Source of the DNA: SZUA-442 sp963753185 | GTDB taxonomy: Bacteria > Actinomycetota > Acidimicrobiia > Spongiisociales > UBA5794 | NCBI GenBank assembly: GCA_963753185.1 | Contig: CAVWBO010000007.1 | Span: 620,001-684,000, forward strand | Reading direction: 5' to 3' | DNA: 64,000 nt | Notes under the pieces: model-generated | Told to the model about the DNA's origin: nothing | Seen by the model: only the letters and a program-made list of their open reading frames with translations | Database searches by the model: none | In this document: in pieces, positions 23,337 to 32,682 of the stretch | Layout: every line of letters starts with the position of its first letter | How positions within the stretch are numbered: position 1 is the first letter of the stretch | Position numbers and translations under genes: made by a program

Positions 23337-24581
23337 ATGTCTTCCCGATCACCCATACGTCGTTCGTGGAATTGGCTGATGGAGTTGGGGAGCTACCCGG
23401 GCGAGACGGACGCTCACGCTGGTAGGCGGCGGATCGTCATCGGCTACATCGTCATCGGGTTCTTCCCGCGAATGCTCGCCAGCACAGACACGCTGACGTC
23501 GGGTCAGACCTGGATCGCGGTCGGTGACTTCTTGGCGGGGGCGTTGCCCGTGGTAGCGCTCGTGGTCCTGGCTCGGTGGCCACACACCTACGTCATCGTC
23601 GTCAACTTCCTGCTCGCAATGATCCTCGTCGAGAACATCGTCCCGACCGTCCTGTACGGTGGCCTCGTCGAAGCCGGGCCGTACATGTCGTGGGGGCTCC
23701 TTGCCATCGTGGGTGCCCTGATCGCGCTCGGTCGACGAGCTGCGTACGTGTGGTTCGCCGTGTACTTCGTGGTGCTGTTCGGGACCGTGGCCCTCACCGA
23801 GTCCATCGAGCCGGTCTACGAGCACGAGGTGTCAGCAGTCGACATGGCTTTGCACATGATCGGGTTGACCACCTTCGTCCTCCTTGCGATGGCGTACTTC
23901 GTGAGACAACGCGACCGGTTCCAGCACGAATCCGACGACCTGCTCCGGAACATCCTCCCGGATGACGTCGCCGCCAGGCTCAAGTCCGGTGCCGGGCTGA
24001 TCGCCGACGACTACGAAGGCGTATCCGTGTTGTTCGCCGATGTCGTCGACTTCACACCGATGTCCGCTGGCATGGAGCCTGCCGAGTTGGTGGCACTTCT
24101 CAATTCGATCTTCTCGACGTTCGACAGCTTCGTCGAGGAGCTCGGTCTCGAGAAGATCAAGACGGTGGGTGACGAGTACATGGTCGCATCCGGTTTGCCG
24201 CGCCCTCGGCCGGACCACGCAACGGCGATCGCCGAACTGTCGCTCCGGATCCGTGACCATGTGGCGACCCACGACTTCGAGGGCCGTCGGATCTCACTGC
24301 GGATCGGGATCAACTCGGGACCCGTCGTCGCGGGGATCGTGGGCACCCACAAGTTCGCCTACGACCTGTGGGGCGATGCCGTCAACGTCGCCAGCCGCAT
24401 GGAGTCGGAGGGGATCCCCGGGGCGATCCAGGTCACCGATGCGACCTACCAGCTGATCCGGAACGATTTCGTGTGTGAGCCGAGAGGGTCTGTCCAGGTC
24501 AAGGGCCGTGGAGAGATGGAGACCTACGTCGTCGTGTCGCGCGTGGCTCCAGTGTCCACGGGCGAGGCGTCCGTGGGCTGA
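23337..24581 (+). CDS. Membrane class III adenylate cyclase (third copy)
   Basis: 414 aa. Six hydrophobic segments span residues ~30-190, then RDRFQHESDDLLRNILPDDVAARLKSG as linker and a CYCc domain. Motifs VLFADVVDFTPMSA (first metal Asp; DF instead of GS), LEKIKTVGDEYMV (Lys plus second Asp), GIVGTHKFAYDLWGDAVN and VASRMES (adenine Asp, Asn, Arg) are complete, so ATP cyclase activity is expected. It is outside the palindrome array but has the same architecture as the two cyclases within it. Confidence 0.9.
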   Translation: MSSRSPIRRSWNWLMELGSYPGETDAHAGRRRIVIGYIVIGFFPRMLASTDTLTSGQTWIAVGDFLAGALPVVALVVLARWPHTYVIVVNFLLAMILVENIVPTVLYGGLVEAGPYMSWGLLAIVGALIALGRRAAYVWFAVYFVVLFGTVALTESIEPVYEHEVSAVDMALHMIGLTTFVLLAMAYFVRQRDRFQHESDDLLRNILPDDVAARLKSGAGLIADDYEGVSVLFADVVDFTPMSAGMEPAELVALLNSIFSTFDSFVEELGLEKIKTVGDEYMVASGLPRPRPDHATAIAELSLRIRDHVATHDFEGRRISLRIGINSGPVVAGIVGTHKFAYDLWGDAVNVASRMESEGIPGAIQVTDATYQLIRNDFVCEPRGSVQVKGRGEMETYVVVSRVAPVSTGEASVG

Positions 24582-24587
24582 GGCGCG

Positions 24588-25238
24588 TCAGAACTCGGTG
24601 TCTGTGAACACCAGGTGCCTGCTGTAATCCTCGAGGATTCCGTACTCGCCTCGGAACTCGTAGCCAAGGAAGTCCTCGAACAGGAAGAACCGTGGCGGGG
24701 AGTAGGTCAGCGTCATGAAGAGGATCGCCATCACGACCATGATGACCTTGCCGTACATGTCGAACCGTCGAGGTTGCTGCGGTGCGGTGATGACACGGTA
24801 CGCGACCAGGTTGCCCAGGAGAACGCCGACCGCTCCGGTGCCGATCGCCCCCCAGAGTGTGCCTTCGCCGTACATCGGCAAGACGATCCCGAGGTAGAAG
24901 TAGAACGAGACGATCACGCCGATGGGCGTCACGAGCAGTGCCAGCCCCTTGCCCCACCAGTAGTTGTTGGCGTAGTCCTTCACGAAGGCGTGTTGAATGA
25001 GGGCGTAGACGAGACCGGGCCAGAAGAACAGCTTCAGATGCTCCCAGGTGCTCTCGTTCACCGACCCGAAGAGCGCCGCGAACCAGTTGAAGTCGGAGAG
25101 CTCGTAGGCGAAATGCAGCGCCGACCCGGCAAGCATGATCCACACGAACGCCCCCACCTCCCAGAGCGCGATCGTGCGCTTCTGAGCAGTGCCGAGCGCA
25201 CCTCGTCGTACATCCTTCGTGGGGGCCGCCGCGGTCAC
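24588..25238 (-). CDS. DUF6512-like membrane protein
   Basis: 216 aa with about six TM helices (WEVGAFVWIMLAGSALHFAYEL, HLKLFFWPGLVYALIQH, LALLVTPIGVIVSFYFYLGIV, LWGAIGTGAVGVLLGNLVAY, KVIMVVMAILFMTLTYSP). The motif FNWFAALFGSVNESTWEHLKLFFWP is characteristic of the DUF6512 group. Its start codon overlaps the stop of the HupE-like gene (ATGA), so the two are co-transcribed and probably co-translated. Confidence 0.7.
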   Translation of the reverse strand: MTAAAPTKDVRRGALGTAQKRTIALWEVGAFVWIMLAGSALHFAYELSDFNWFAALFGSVNESTWEHLKLFFWPGLVYALIQHAFVKDYANNYWWGKGLALLVTPIGVIVSFYFYLGIVLPMYGEGTLWGAIGTGAVGVLLGNLVAYRVITAPQQPRRFDMYGKVIMVVMAILFMTLTYSPPRFFLFEDFLGYEFRGEYGILEDYSRHLVFTDTEF

Positions 25239-25876
25239 ATCACGCCCAGGAGTATCAAGAGGCCCGTGGCCGAGAAGGCGACGCCGAGGCCGCGAAGGAC
25301 GGAGGTACCCGAGGCGTACCGCTTCGCCACCTCGCCTATGACGACACCGAGGATGTGGATGAGTGCCGTGCCGACGAGGAACCCGAGGGCGTACATGGCC
25401 GGCCGTGCAACGTCCGGGATCTCGATGCCATGGGCATAGCCGTGGAAGAAGCCGAAGAACAGCACGGCACCGGCGATGACAGCCGTTGGCACCCGCCCTT
25501 CTCCGGCGATCGCTGCTCCGATGAGTACGACCGACAGGGCGATCCCCACCTCGATGACGGTTGTGCTGAGCGATCCCTCGAACCGACCGAGAAGGGCTCC
25601 AACGGCCATCGCAGCGACAAACATGCCGGGCACGGTCCAGATCGCTCGACCGCCGATCATCGACGAGACGATGCCGACGCCGACCATCGCCAGGAAGTGA
25701 TCGAGTCCGAGCACCGGGTGCGTCAACCCGCCGAGGAACGAGCCGAACCGGATGACCTGGTTCTCGTGCGCCAGCGCAGCTCCGGGAAGCAGGAGAACGA
25801 AGCCAATCGCAAGGGCCGTGGCAGTTGCGGCGCGCGACGTCGCGGTCCTGCCGTTGCCGAGCCAGCGAGATGCCAT
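25235..25876 (-). CDS. HupE/UreJ-family metal transporter
   Basis: 213 aa from the ATG at 25876, which places a clean signal/first TM segment (ATALAIGFVLLLPGAALAHE) at the N terminus; the frame extends upstream without homology. Signature motifs THPVLGLDHFLAMVGVGI and FFGFFHGYAHGIE with conserved His/Asp identify the HupE/UreJ family, linked to nickel or cobalt uptake. No hydrogenase or urease genes are nearby, so the metal role is uncertain. First gene of a two-gene operon. Confidence 0.85.
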   Translation of the reverse strand: MASRWLGNGRTATSRAATATALAIGFVLLLPGAALAHENQVIRFGSFLGGLTHPVLGLDHFLAMVGVGIVSSMIGGRAIWTVPGMFVAAMAVGALLGRFEGSLSTTVIEVGIALSVVLIGAAIAGEGRVPTAVIAGAVLFFGFFHGYAHGIEIPDVARPAMYALGFLVGTALIHILGVVIGEVAKRYASGTSVLRGLGVAFSATGLLILLGVM

Positions 25877-26121
25877 CGTCTCGCCGATGGTCTGTCGTTC
25901 GTGGAGTTCTACGTGCACAGGGTCGGCCTCCGGCGACATCCTAGGCGACCCGACTCCCGGGCGTGGCTGGGCAGATTCGCCGCGTGGCGGTGGTGACACG
26001 AGGCTTCGCGCGCTCGAGGACGGCCGTCGACGCGACGGGATCACGCCGATGGCCGTGGAACGGGCATGACGGCTCGCCTGGGCGGTTCCCACTGCTGGTG
26101 GGTGCCACCTCGTGCCCCTGA

Positions 26122-26697
26122 TCAGCCCCCGAAGCCCGGCCCGAAGCCGGTGAAGGCGACCTGGCACTCCTCGACTGCAGCGGCGACCTCGGGATCGTCG
26201 ATGTCGAGAGCCTCGAAGGGATTCTGGAGCTCGCCACCCGAGAACATGGTGGCGAGGTCAGGGTCGTCGAAGTCGACGCCGTTGTCACGCATGCACTGTG
26301 CGAACTCCACCATTGCATCCTGCATCTCGTTGATGTCGAAGGCTGAACCACCGGGAGCGAAAGCCGCGCCCTCGAGCTCGCTGATACAGGCGTTCACTGC
26401 CGCCTCAGCTGTGTCGTTGTCGACATCACCGAAGGGGCTGGAGCCTCCGCCGGTTCCGAAACTCACGGAGCCATCGGCACCGAGCTTCGGATCCGGGAAG
26501 GTCTCCACACCGTTCTCCCGCATGCAGGCGGCGAATGCGAGAAGTGCCTCTTCGTCATCAACCGAACCGGAGGCGTCGGAGACGGTTTGCTCGAGCTGTG
26601 AGTCTGCGTTCTCGAGCGTCGCAACCCCGTCGTCGTTGGATCCACCGCACGCGGTGGCAGCCAGTGCAACGCCGATCACGAGGATGAGTCGTCTCAT
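26122..26697 (-). CDS. Lipoprotein with duplicated FA-CMR-NGV motif
   Basis: 191 aa from the ATG at 26697. The signal peptide MRRLILVIGVALAATAC ends in a lipobox. The mature protein contains two repeats, LAFAACMRENGVETFPDPKL and VEFAQCMRDNGVDFDDPDL, each about 30 residues, with ACISELE and VEECQVAF supplying matching Cys. Four Cys suggest two disulfides. This repeat is common in actinobacterial lipoproteins near efflux systems, but none is adjacent here. Confidence 0.7.
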   Translation of the reverse strand: MRRLILVIGVALAATACGGSNDDGVATLENADSQLEQTVSDASGSVDDEEALLAFAACMRENGVETFPDPKLGADGSVSFGTGGGSSPFGDVDNDTAEAAVNACISELEGAAFAPGGSAFDINEMQDAMVEFAQCMRDNGVDFDDPDLATMFSGGELQNPFEALDIDDPEVAAAVEECQVAFTGFGPGFGG

Positions 26698-26875
26698 TGC
26701 TGGAGCCCTTCTCCATGGATCGTATCGTGTGGACGCTCCAAGCGGCCGCCTCGGATCCCGATCCGGCCTGCTTTCCAAATACCCGGTCGCCACGCACGGA
26801 GGTCGGGCATAAGCTGTGCGTCGTGGAGGTACTCACGCGAACGCAGGAGAGGGTCGCATTCGGGATACCCCACCG

Positions 26876-29160
26876 ATGAGCGGGATGCTGGTCGAGATCA
26901 TGACGGCGCCACTCGACGGGCGTCTCCGGGGCAAGTCGCTCGGCCTGCGATGGCTCGCAGACCACGGATATCGCATCCCTGCGACGTGGATCCTCGTCGA
27001 GCCACCGCGTGACGGAGCCGAAACGGCCGGTCTGCTGCGTTCGATCATCCGGCCGGAACGCTCATACGCCATCCGGTCGTCGGCGAACGTCGAGGACGGC
27101 CGTGGAGTGTCGTACGCCGGCCAGTTCACTTCGGTGCTCGGGGTACGGGGCCTCGAATCGGTATGCGATGCCGTTGCCGACGTCCTGGCATCGACGGACA
27201 GCGAGGGCGTGACGGCCTACCGCGAGCACCAGCACGACGTCCGGGCGTTGACGATGTCGGTGATCATCCAGGAGATGGTCGAGCCCGTCGTGTCAGGCGT
27301 GGCGTTCTCGAAGAACCCGATAACCGGCCTGAGCGAGACCGTGATCGAGGCGGTCGAGGGGAGCGGAGAGCGCTTCCAGACCCAAGGGGTGACACCCGCA
27401 CGATGGGTCCACCGCTGGGGCGACATCGTGGAGCGCCCCGACGCGGCAATCCTCGACGACGACCGAATCATGGGAATCGTGGGAGAGGTCGCGGACATCG
27501 CCGAGGCGATGTCCGTTCCTGTGGACACCGAGTGGGTCTACGACGGCACCGACGTGTGGTGGGTCCAGGTGCGGGCCATCGGCGGTCTCGACGAAGTGAC
27601 CGTCTACTCGCGCCGGATCGCCAAAGAAGTCCTGCCCGGGCTCATCAAGCCACTCGTATGGTCGATCAACGTTCCGATGGTCAACACGGCATGGCTGGAT
27701 CTTCTGGAGGCCGCGGTCGGGGATCTCGGCCTCCAGCCGGAGGACTTGGCGCGTTCGTTCGGATATCGGGCCTACTTCAACATGACCGCGATCGGAGGTG
27801 TCTTCGAAGCCCTTGGCATGCCCCGCGAATCGCTCGAGCTGCTGCTCGGCCTTCCGTCGGGATCGAAGCAACCGTCGTTCAAGCCGGGGCCGGGGGTGAT
27901 GCGGAAGCTACCACGCATGGCCGTTCTGGGTGGGCGGATCGCGAGGTATGGCCGCACCGTGGACCGCGAACTGCCGATCCTCGATTCGCTCTATCGGTAT
28001 TTCGCAGACAAGGATCTCGAGACCCTTCCCACCGGCCAGCTGATCGCGGACATCGAGCTGCTGCGCCACGTCGGTGTGGATGCCGCCCGATTGAACGTCA
28101 TCACCCCCCTCCTCGCCAACGTCTACGCCTCGGTGCTCCGGTCGCAGCTGACCGCTCATGGCATCGACGGTTCCGAGGTCTCCGTTGGCGTCGATGGCGG
28201 TGCGGCATTCGACCCGAATCCGTTTCTCGATGAGCTTGGCGAGAGACTTGCCGGAGTCGACAGCACCCGTGGGGAGACCGGAGAGGTGCGATACCGCGAT
28301 CTCAGCCCGGCCCAGCGGGACGAGGTTGATCGATTCCTCACCCGGTTCGGTCACTTCAGCGATTCCGGCAACGACTTCTCCGTCCCAACATGGAAGGACA
28401 CCCCCGACACGGTGGTGCGCATGGCCCTCGGTCGCGGCCGTCAGACGGCCCGAGCAGATCGCCTGACGTTGCAGGACGTCGAGTCCCGGATCTCGCAGTG
28501 GAAGCGACCGCTGATCCACAGCTCGGACGCCGCGCCGCCTCATTCGGCGATCGGCGCGACGCGGTGTCCTCGACATACACCTTCGGGTACGGGCTATTCC
28601 GCGACTACTTCCTCGAGCTCGGCAAGCGCCTCGCAGAGACCGGAGCGCTCCGCGAACGCGACGACATCATGTACCTGACCGTCGATGAGGTGTACGCGAC
28701 CCTCGATGATGGTCGGGACCGATCCGACGTGGTGTGGAAGCGGCGCTGCGAGATGGAGGACGCTGTCGAATACGACATGCCGGATCTCGTCTACGGCGAC
28801 GACTTCGTACCGAGCCGCGGCGTTGCGCCTGAGCGAGGCGTGTGGACCGGGACGCCGACTGCACGAGGGCATCACCGCGGTGCTGCCCGGATCGTGCGTG
28901 GCATCGACGACCTCGACAAGGTCTCGGCAGGCGACGTGCTCGTCATCCCGTTCAGCGACGTCGGATGGACACCGCTGTTCGCTCAGGCAGGTGCCGTCGT
29001 CGCGGAGTCGGGGGGCATGCTGTCCCACAGCTCGATCGTTGCTCGCGAGTACGGCCTGCCTTGCGTCGTGTCGGTGGAAGGCGCCATGCGAATCCCCGAC
29101 GGCGCAACGATCACCGTCGACGGCTATCGCGGGACGATCACGCGCGAGGATCAGGCGTGA
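26876..29160 (+). pseudogene. PEP-synthase/PEP-utilizing enzyme homologue, frameshifted
   Basis: From the ATG at 26876 the frame encodes an ATP-grasp-like PPDK domain (YAIRSSANVEDGRGVSYAGQFTSVLGV; VIIQEMVEPVVSGVAFSKNPITG; DTEWVYDGTDVWWVQVRAI). It runs to about SQWKRPLIH near 28520. The rest continues in the next frame (FGYGLFRDYFLELGKRLAE..DDIMYLTVDEV) and ends with the phospho-His domain GGMLSHSSIVAREYGLPCVVSVEGA. So one enzyme of ~760 aa is split by a frameshift between about 28520 and 28560. Either a real lesion or a sequence error; both halves keep strong family motifs, so the damage is recent or artefactual. Confidence 0.75.
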
Positions 29161-29906
29161 AGGCCCTGAAGCTGTTGGGTTTCGGCCTCATCGGCTATCT
29201 CTGTGGATCCGTCTCGTTCGGGCGCGTCATCGGCAGGATCGTTGCGCCGGAGCTCGACATGACCGACACGACCCTCGCCATGCCGGGAGGGGCGGAGATC
29301 GAATATCGGGGGGTGAGCGCCACCAGTGTCGCCGTCAAGACGAGTCCTGTGTGGGGAGTCGTGACGGCGGTGCTCGATACCGGGAAGGCCTACGTACCCA
29401 CGTTGCTGACGATGCGGCGATGGCCCGGTGAACCGTTCCACGCGGCAGTCGCGGTCGGCGCGATCGTCGGCCACAACTACCCCCTCTACCACGGGTTCGA
29501 TGGAGGGAGGGGACAGACCCCCTTCTACGGCGGCATGCTCGCCATGGATCCGATCGGCGTACCGGTCACCAACACTGTCGGCGTGGTCCTCGGGGTCGGC
29601 GTGTTCCGCGAGATGCTCGCCTCCTACACCCTCGGCATGTGGCTCGCCATCCCGTGGTTCATCTGGCGTCGCCGCACTCCGGAGACGATCTTCGCGGTGG
29701 CGGGCAACCTCCTGTTCAGCATCCGCGTGATCCCAGAGATCAGGGACTACATCGAGCTGCGTCGGTCAGGGAAGATCGTGTCCGTCGGGACCTGGCGTGA
29801 CTTCTTCTCGTCGTACCCGGCGCTCGATCCGTACCGTGATCACGTCCCCGAATCGCCGGAGAGAGCTGGGTCGGAAGTCGTGGAGTCACCTCGCCAACCC
29901 TCGTAG
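29157..29906 (+). CDS. PlsY-like glycerol-3-phosphate acyltransferase family protein
   Basis: 249 aa from the GTG at 29157, overlapping the upstream stop (GTGA). Motifs GYLCGSVSFGRVIGR near the N terminus and GHNYPLYHGFDGGRGQTPFYGGML in the middle parallel the PlsY signatures GS.. and GHxFPxFxxFxGGKG. The protein is membrane-embedded, with an unusual insertion between these motifs and a polar C-terminal tail. Known PlsY transfers acyl groups from acyl-phosphate to glycerol-3-phosphate. Coupling to the PEP-utilizing gene suggests a specialised role. Confidence 0.7.
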   Translation: MKALKLLGFGLIGYLCGSVSFGRVIGRIVAPELDMTDTTLAMPGGAEIEYRGVSATSVAVKTSPVWGVVTAVLDTGKAYVPTLLTMRRWPGEPFHAAVAVGAIVGHNYPLYHGFDGGRGQTPFYGGMLAMDPIGVPVTNTVGVVLGVGVFREMLASYTLGMWLAIPWFIWRRRTPETIFAVAGNLLFSIRVIPEIRDYIELRRSGKIVSVGTWRDFFSSYPALDPYRDHVPESPERAGSEVVESPRQPS

Positions 29907-30291
29907 AACTCGAAACCTCACCCTCGAGATTCGACTCCGTGCCAGAGCTGGACGCCGTGACCGTGGTCCGCAGTCGCCGCAGCCGGCCACAGCCTCAACA
30001 CCCGAGAGCAGTGGTCTCGGGTGTGCCGCGGCGTTGATGACCGCGTCGGTGTGTGAGACGATGTCTGGGCCATAGGGCCGTGGCTGTCCAGACCATCCGC
30101 GCACCGAAGTTCGCGCCGGGGATCGAGCCGTCCTTCGTACGGAGTTCCAGCGATGCGTCGATTGATAGCAGCTCGATGAGCCACGACAGGTATCTGCTGG
30201 CGAGGCATGCTCGGCGTCGACCCTCCGGATCATGATCTCGATGGCGGTGGTAAGTGTGTGGCCGTGGGTTCGGAGCTGCGAGAATGGCGAC
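29907..30291. other. Non-coding interval
   Basis: Apart from the strong hairpin at 29998-30024 I see no gene or recognisable signal in this 385-bp stretch. Confidence 0.5.
29998..30024. terminator. Perfect 10-bp hairpin, probable terminator of the PlsY-like operon
   Basis: ACACCCGAGA / TCTCGGGTGT pair perfectly around the loop GCAGTGG, 92 bp after the PlsY-like gene. No T-tract follows, so it may act as a Rho-independent terminator of the actinobacterial type without U-run, or as an operator. Confidence 0.4.
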
Positions 30292-30735
30292 ATGAAGCTT
30301 TACCTAGCGGGGCCGATGTTCACCCCTGCAGAACGAACGTTCCTGGACGGACTCGCTGACCGCCTCGGGGCGGCGGGCTACCAGTGTTTCGTACCCCATC
30401 GCCAGGACATCGAGCCCCTCGATGCAGCCACGGTGTTCGCCGAGGACTCCGCAGGATTGCGTGACTCCAACGCAATGGTGGCGTGGCTCGATGGCCCCAT
30501 CGTCGACGACGGGACCGCGTGTGAGATCGGGATCTTCTCCGAATTGGTGCGTGCGGCCCCTGAGCGTTACCGCGGCATCGTCGGTCTCGCGACCGACTGG
30601 AGGGCGTGGCGCCGACGGGATCGAGGCATGAGTGATGGCGGTGTCAACCTCTTCGTCGGCGGTGCCATCCTCGAGTACGGTCGCTTCGCCTGGAGCATCG
30701 AAGACGTTGAAGAGACCCTGAGCGAGTGGCGCTGA
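30292..30735 (+). CDS. Nucleoside 2-deoxyribosyltransferase-like protein
   Basis: 147 aa. MKLYLAGPMFTPAERTFLDGLADRLGAAGYQCFVPHR is the standard N terminus with the GP nucleotide-binding turn. SNAMVAWLDGPIVDDGTACEIGIFSEL carries the D-G-T-x-x-E motif with catalytic Glu. Members transfer deoxyribose between bases or hydrolyse nucleoside monophosphates (DNPH1-like). Start ATG 30292 agrees with the family. Confidence 0.85.
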   Translation: MKLYLAGPMFTPAERTFLDGLADRLGAAGYQCFVPHRQDIEPLDAATVFAEDSAGLRDSNAMVAWLDGPIVDDGTACEIGIFSELVRAAPERYRGIVGLATDWRAWRRRDRGMSDGGVNLFVGGAILEYGRFAWSIEDVEETLSEWR

Positions 30736-30770
30736 CCCCATCCGACCCGGCAACCCGTCAAGGCGACGGT

Positions 30771-31301
30771 TCATCCGGCGCAGGTTGCCTCGGCGGTGAA
30801 GTCGGCAAGCGATCCGTCGGGCTGGTGCACAAGCTGACCGCTCGCGGTGACCGTGTCGCCGTTCTTGTCCAGGCTCGAGATCGACCCGACCGGGTCGGCA
30901 GTGAACCCGACCGCGGAGTACCAGAGTTGCTGGCCGGACTCGTCGTAGAGGACGATCTGGAGCACGTCTTCGCCGTCGGGCGAGTTCTCGGCCAGGGCAT
31001 AGGTGAACGCAACCTGGCGTGTCGGGTCATCGATCATGAATCCCTGCGCTCCGATCACGCCGTCGCCGGAATCGAGCCCACAGCGTCCCGGTGGGTCGAA
31101 CGAGAACTCGAAGAGGGTCCCGTCGACCTCGACGTACCCGTCTCGCGCCGACGAGCCTGATTCGCCCGAACCGGCATCGCCGGTCCCTTGGGTTGCGTCG
31201 GGTTCCGACCCGTCCTCACCCGCGTCGTCACCGCCGCCGCACGCGGCAAGCACGAGCGCCACCGCGATCACCATGGCGCGGATCGAGATCTTCCCTTGCA
31301 T
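30771..31301 (-). CDS. Hypothetical lipoprotein
   Basis: 176 aa. Signal MQGKISIRAMVIAVALVLAAC with lipobox, then an acidic/Gly-Ser linker (GGGDDAGEDGSEPDATQGTG...). The C-terminal domain DGYVEVDGTLFEFSFDPPGRCGL...FTAEATCAG has two Cys at its ends likely to form a disulfide; its beta pattern is like mycobacterial LpqH-type antigens. Function unknown. Confidence 0.7.
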   Translation of the reverse strand: MQGKISIRAMVIAVALVLAACGGGDDAGEDGSEPDATQGTGDAGSGESGSSARDGYVEVDGTLFEFSFDPPGRCGLDSGDGVIGAQGFMIDDPTRQVAFTYALAENSPDGEDVLQIVLYDESGQQLWYSAVGFTADPVGSISSLDKNGDTVTASGQLVHQPDGSLADFTAEATCAG

Positions 31302-31510
31302 TCGTCACCTCACACGTTGTTGTTGCCAGCGTGGTCCTCGAGAACCCGCAGCCCGATCGGCTGGGGCTTCGTGCCCATCGTCGAACTGTCGACAACCCTA
31401 TTCGCCTCCTCGTTCCCCGTGCAGGAGATCAGTTCGAAGCCCCCGTTTGCAGAGGGAGCTCGGCCCGATGTCCTCGATCTTCTCGGCTCGCCTCGGCATA
31501 GTTTGCCGCC

Positions 31511-31978
31511 ATGCCTCCATGGAACGCGATCGATGAGGCCGAACCGGAGTTCGCCGGAAGGGTGAGGCGGCTGTTCGATGCTGGCCGCCACAAGACCATC
31601 GCGACCCTTCGGGCCGATGGCTCGCCACGGATCTCGGGGATCGAGTGCCAGTTCGTCGACGGGGAGCTGAGATTCGGTTCCATGGCCAACGCCCGCAAGG
31701 GGACCGACCTGATGCGGGATCCCCGGTTCGCGCTGCACGGACCCGCGTTCCACCCCGAAGTGGGCAAGGAGCGCGAATGGACCGGTGAGGCGAAGATCGC
31801 GGGACGAGCGATCACCGCCGGACCGGTGACCCCGGACGACTCGGGTGAACCACACGGGGAGATGTTCGTTGCCGACATCGCCGAAGTCGTCATCACGGGG
31901 CTCAACCGGGAGGGAACCAGGCTCGTCGTCGAGTCATGGACGCCACAGCGAGGCCTCTACGGGATCGAGCGCGACTAG
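31511..31978 (+). CDS. Pyridoxamine 5'-phosphate oxidase-family protein
   Basis: 155 aa. HKTIATLRADGSPRISGIECQFVDGELRFGSMANARKGTDLMRDPRFALHG is the flavin/F420-binding split barrel pattern (ATL..DG.P..). The C-terminal strand DIAEVVITGLNREGTRLVVESWTP closes the barrel. It resembles general-stress FMN/F420 proteins. Substrate unknown. Not closely similar to the 17079 gene. Confidence 0.8.
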   Translation: MPPWNAIDEAEPEFAGRVRRLFDAGRHKTIATLRADGSPRISGIECQFVDGELRFGSMANARKGTDLMRDPRFALHGPAFHPEVGKEREWTGEAKIAGRAITAGPVTPDDSGEPHGEMFVADIAEVVITGLNREGTRLVVESWTPQRGLYGIERD

Positions 31979-32051
31979 GAACCATCTCGGCCGAGCGCTC
32001 TCAGCCCGTCGTTCCCCGCCACGATCGCGATTCGGTCGGGCTCGTGCCATC

Positions 32052-32642
32052 ATGGCGTCCGTGTCAGCGATCAAGGCGCACCTCCAGCGGTATCTCCAGA
32101 GCGGCAGGGATGCCGTCGTCTGGAAACTCGACGGCCTCGGCGAGTACGACATTCGGCGTCCGCTCGTTCCGACGGGAACCAACCTCCTCGGACTGATCAA
32201 GCACCTCGCCAGCGTCGAATTCGGGTATTTCGGAACCACGTTCGATCGGCCCTTCGACGAGTCCCTGCCATGGTGGGACGACGATGCGGAGCCGAATGCC
32301 GACATGTGGGCGACGCCTGACGAATCACGCTCCGACATCGTCGATCTGTATCGGAGGGCATGGGCACACTCAGACGCCACCATCGACGCACTGGATCTGG
32401 ACGCCGTCGGGAGCGTTCCCTGGTGGCACGCAGATCGACGCCAGGTGACCTTGCACCAGATCCTGATCCACGTGATCGCCGAGACCCACCGACACGCCGG
32501 ACACGCCGACATCGTCAGGGAGCTGATCGACGGTGCGGTGGGTCTCCGGCCAGGCGTGTCGAACCTGCCGGATGAGGATCCCGAGTGGTGGGACCAGTAC
32601 CGGCAGCGACTCGAGGATGCCGCACGACGCGCCGAGGCCTGA
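32052..32642 (+). CDS. DinB/DUF664-family protein
   Basis: 196 aa, mostly helical. Conserved elements are LLGLIKHLASVEFGYFGTTF (first His), WAHSDATIDAL, and TLHQILIHVIAETHRHAGHADIVRELIDG, which supplies the His cluster (H-x3-E-x3-H) that binds the metal in DinB-like four-helix bundles. Many actinobacterial members are mycothiol- or thiol-dependent transferases. Start ATG at 32052. Confidence 0.85.
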   Translation: MASVSAIKAHLQRYLQSGRDAVVWKLDGLGEYDIRRPLVPTGTNLLGLIKHLASVEFGYFGTTFDRPFDESLPWWDDDAEPNADMWATPDESRSDIVDLYRRAWAHSDATIDALDLDAVGSVPWWHADRRQVTLHQILIHVIAETHRHAGHADIVRELIDGAVGLRPGVSNLPDEDPEWWDQYRQRLEDAARRAEA

Positions 32643-32682
32643 CCAACCCGAGCATGATCCCGCTCAGCTGACTTCGGTCGTC

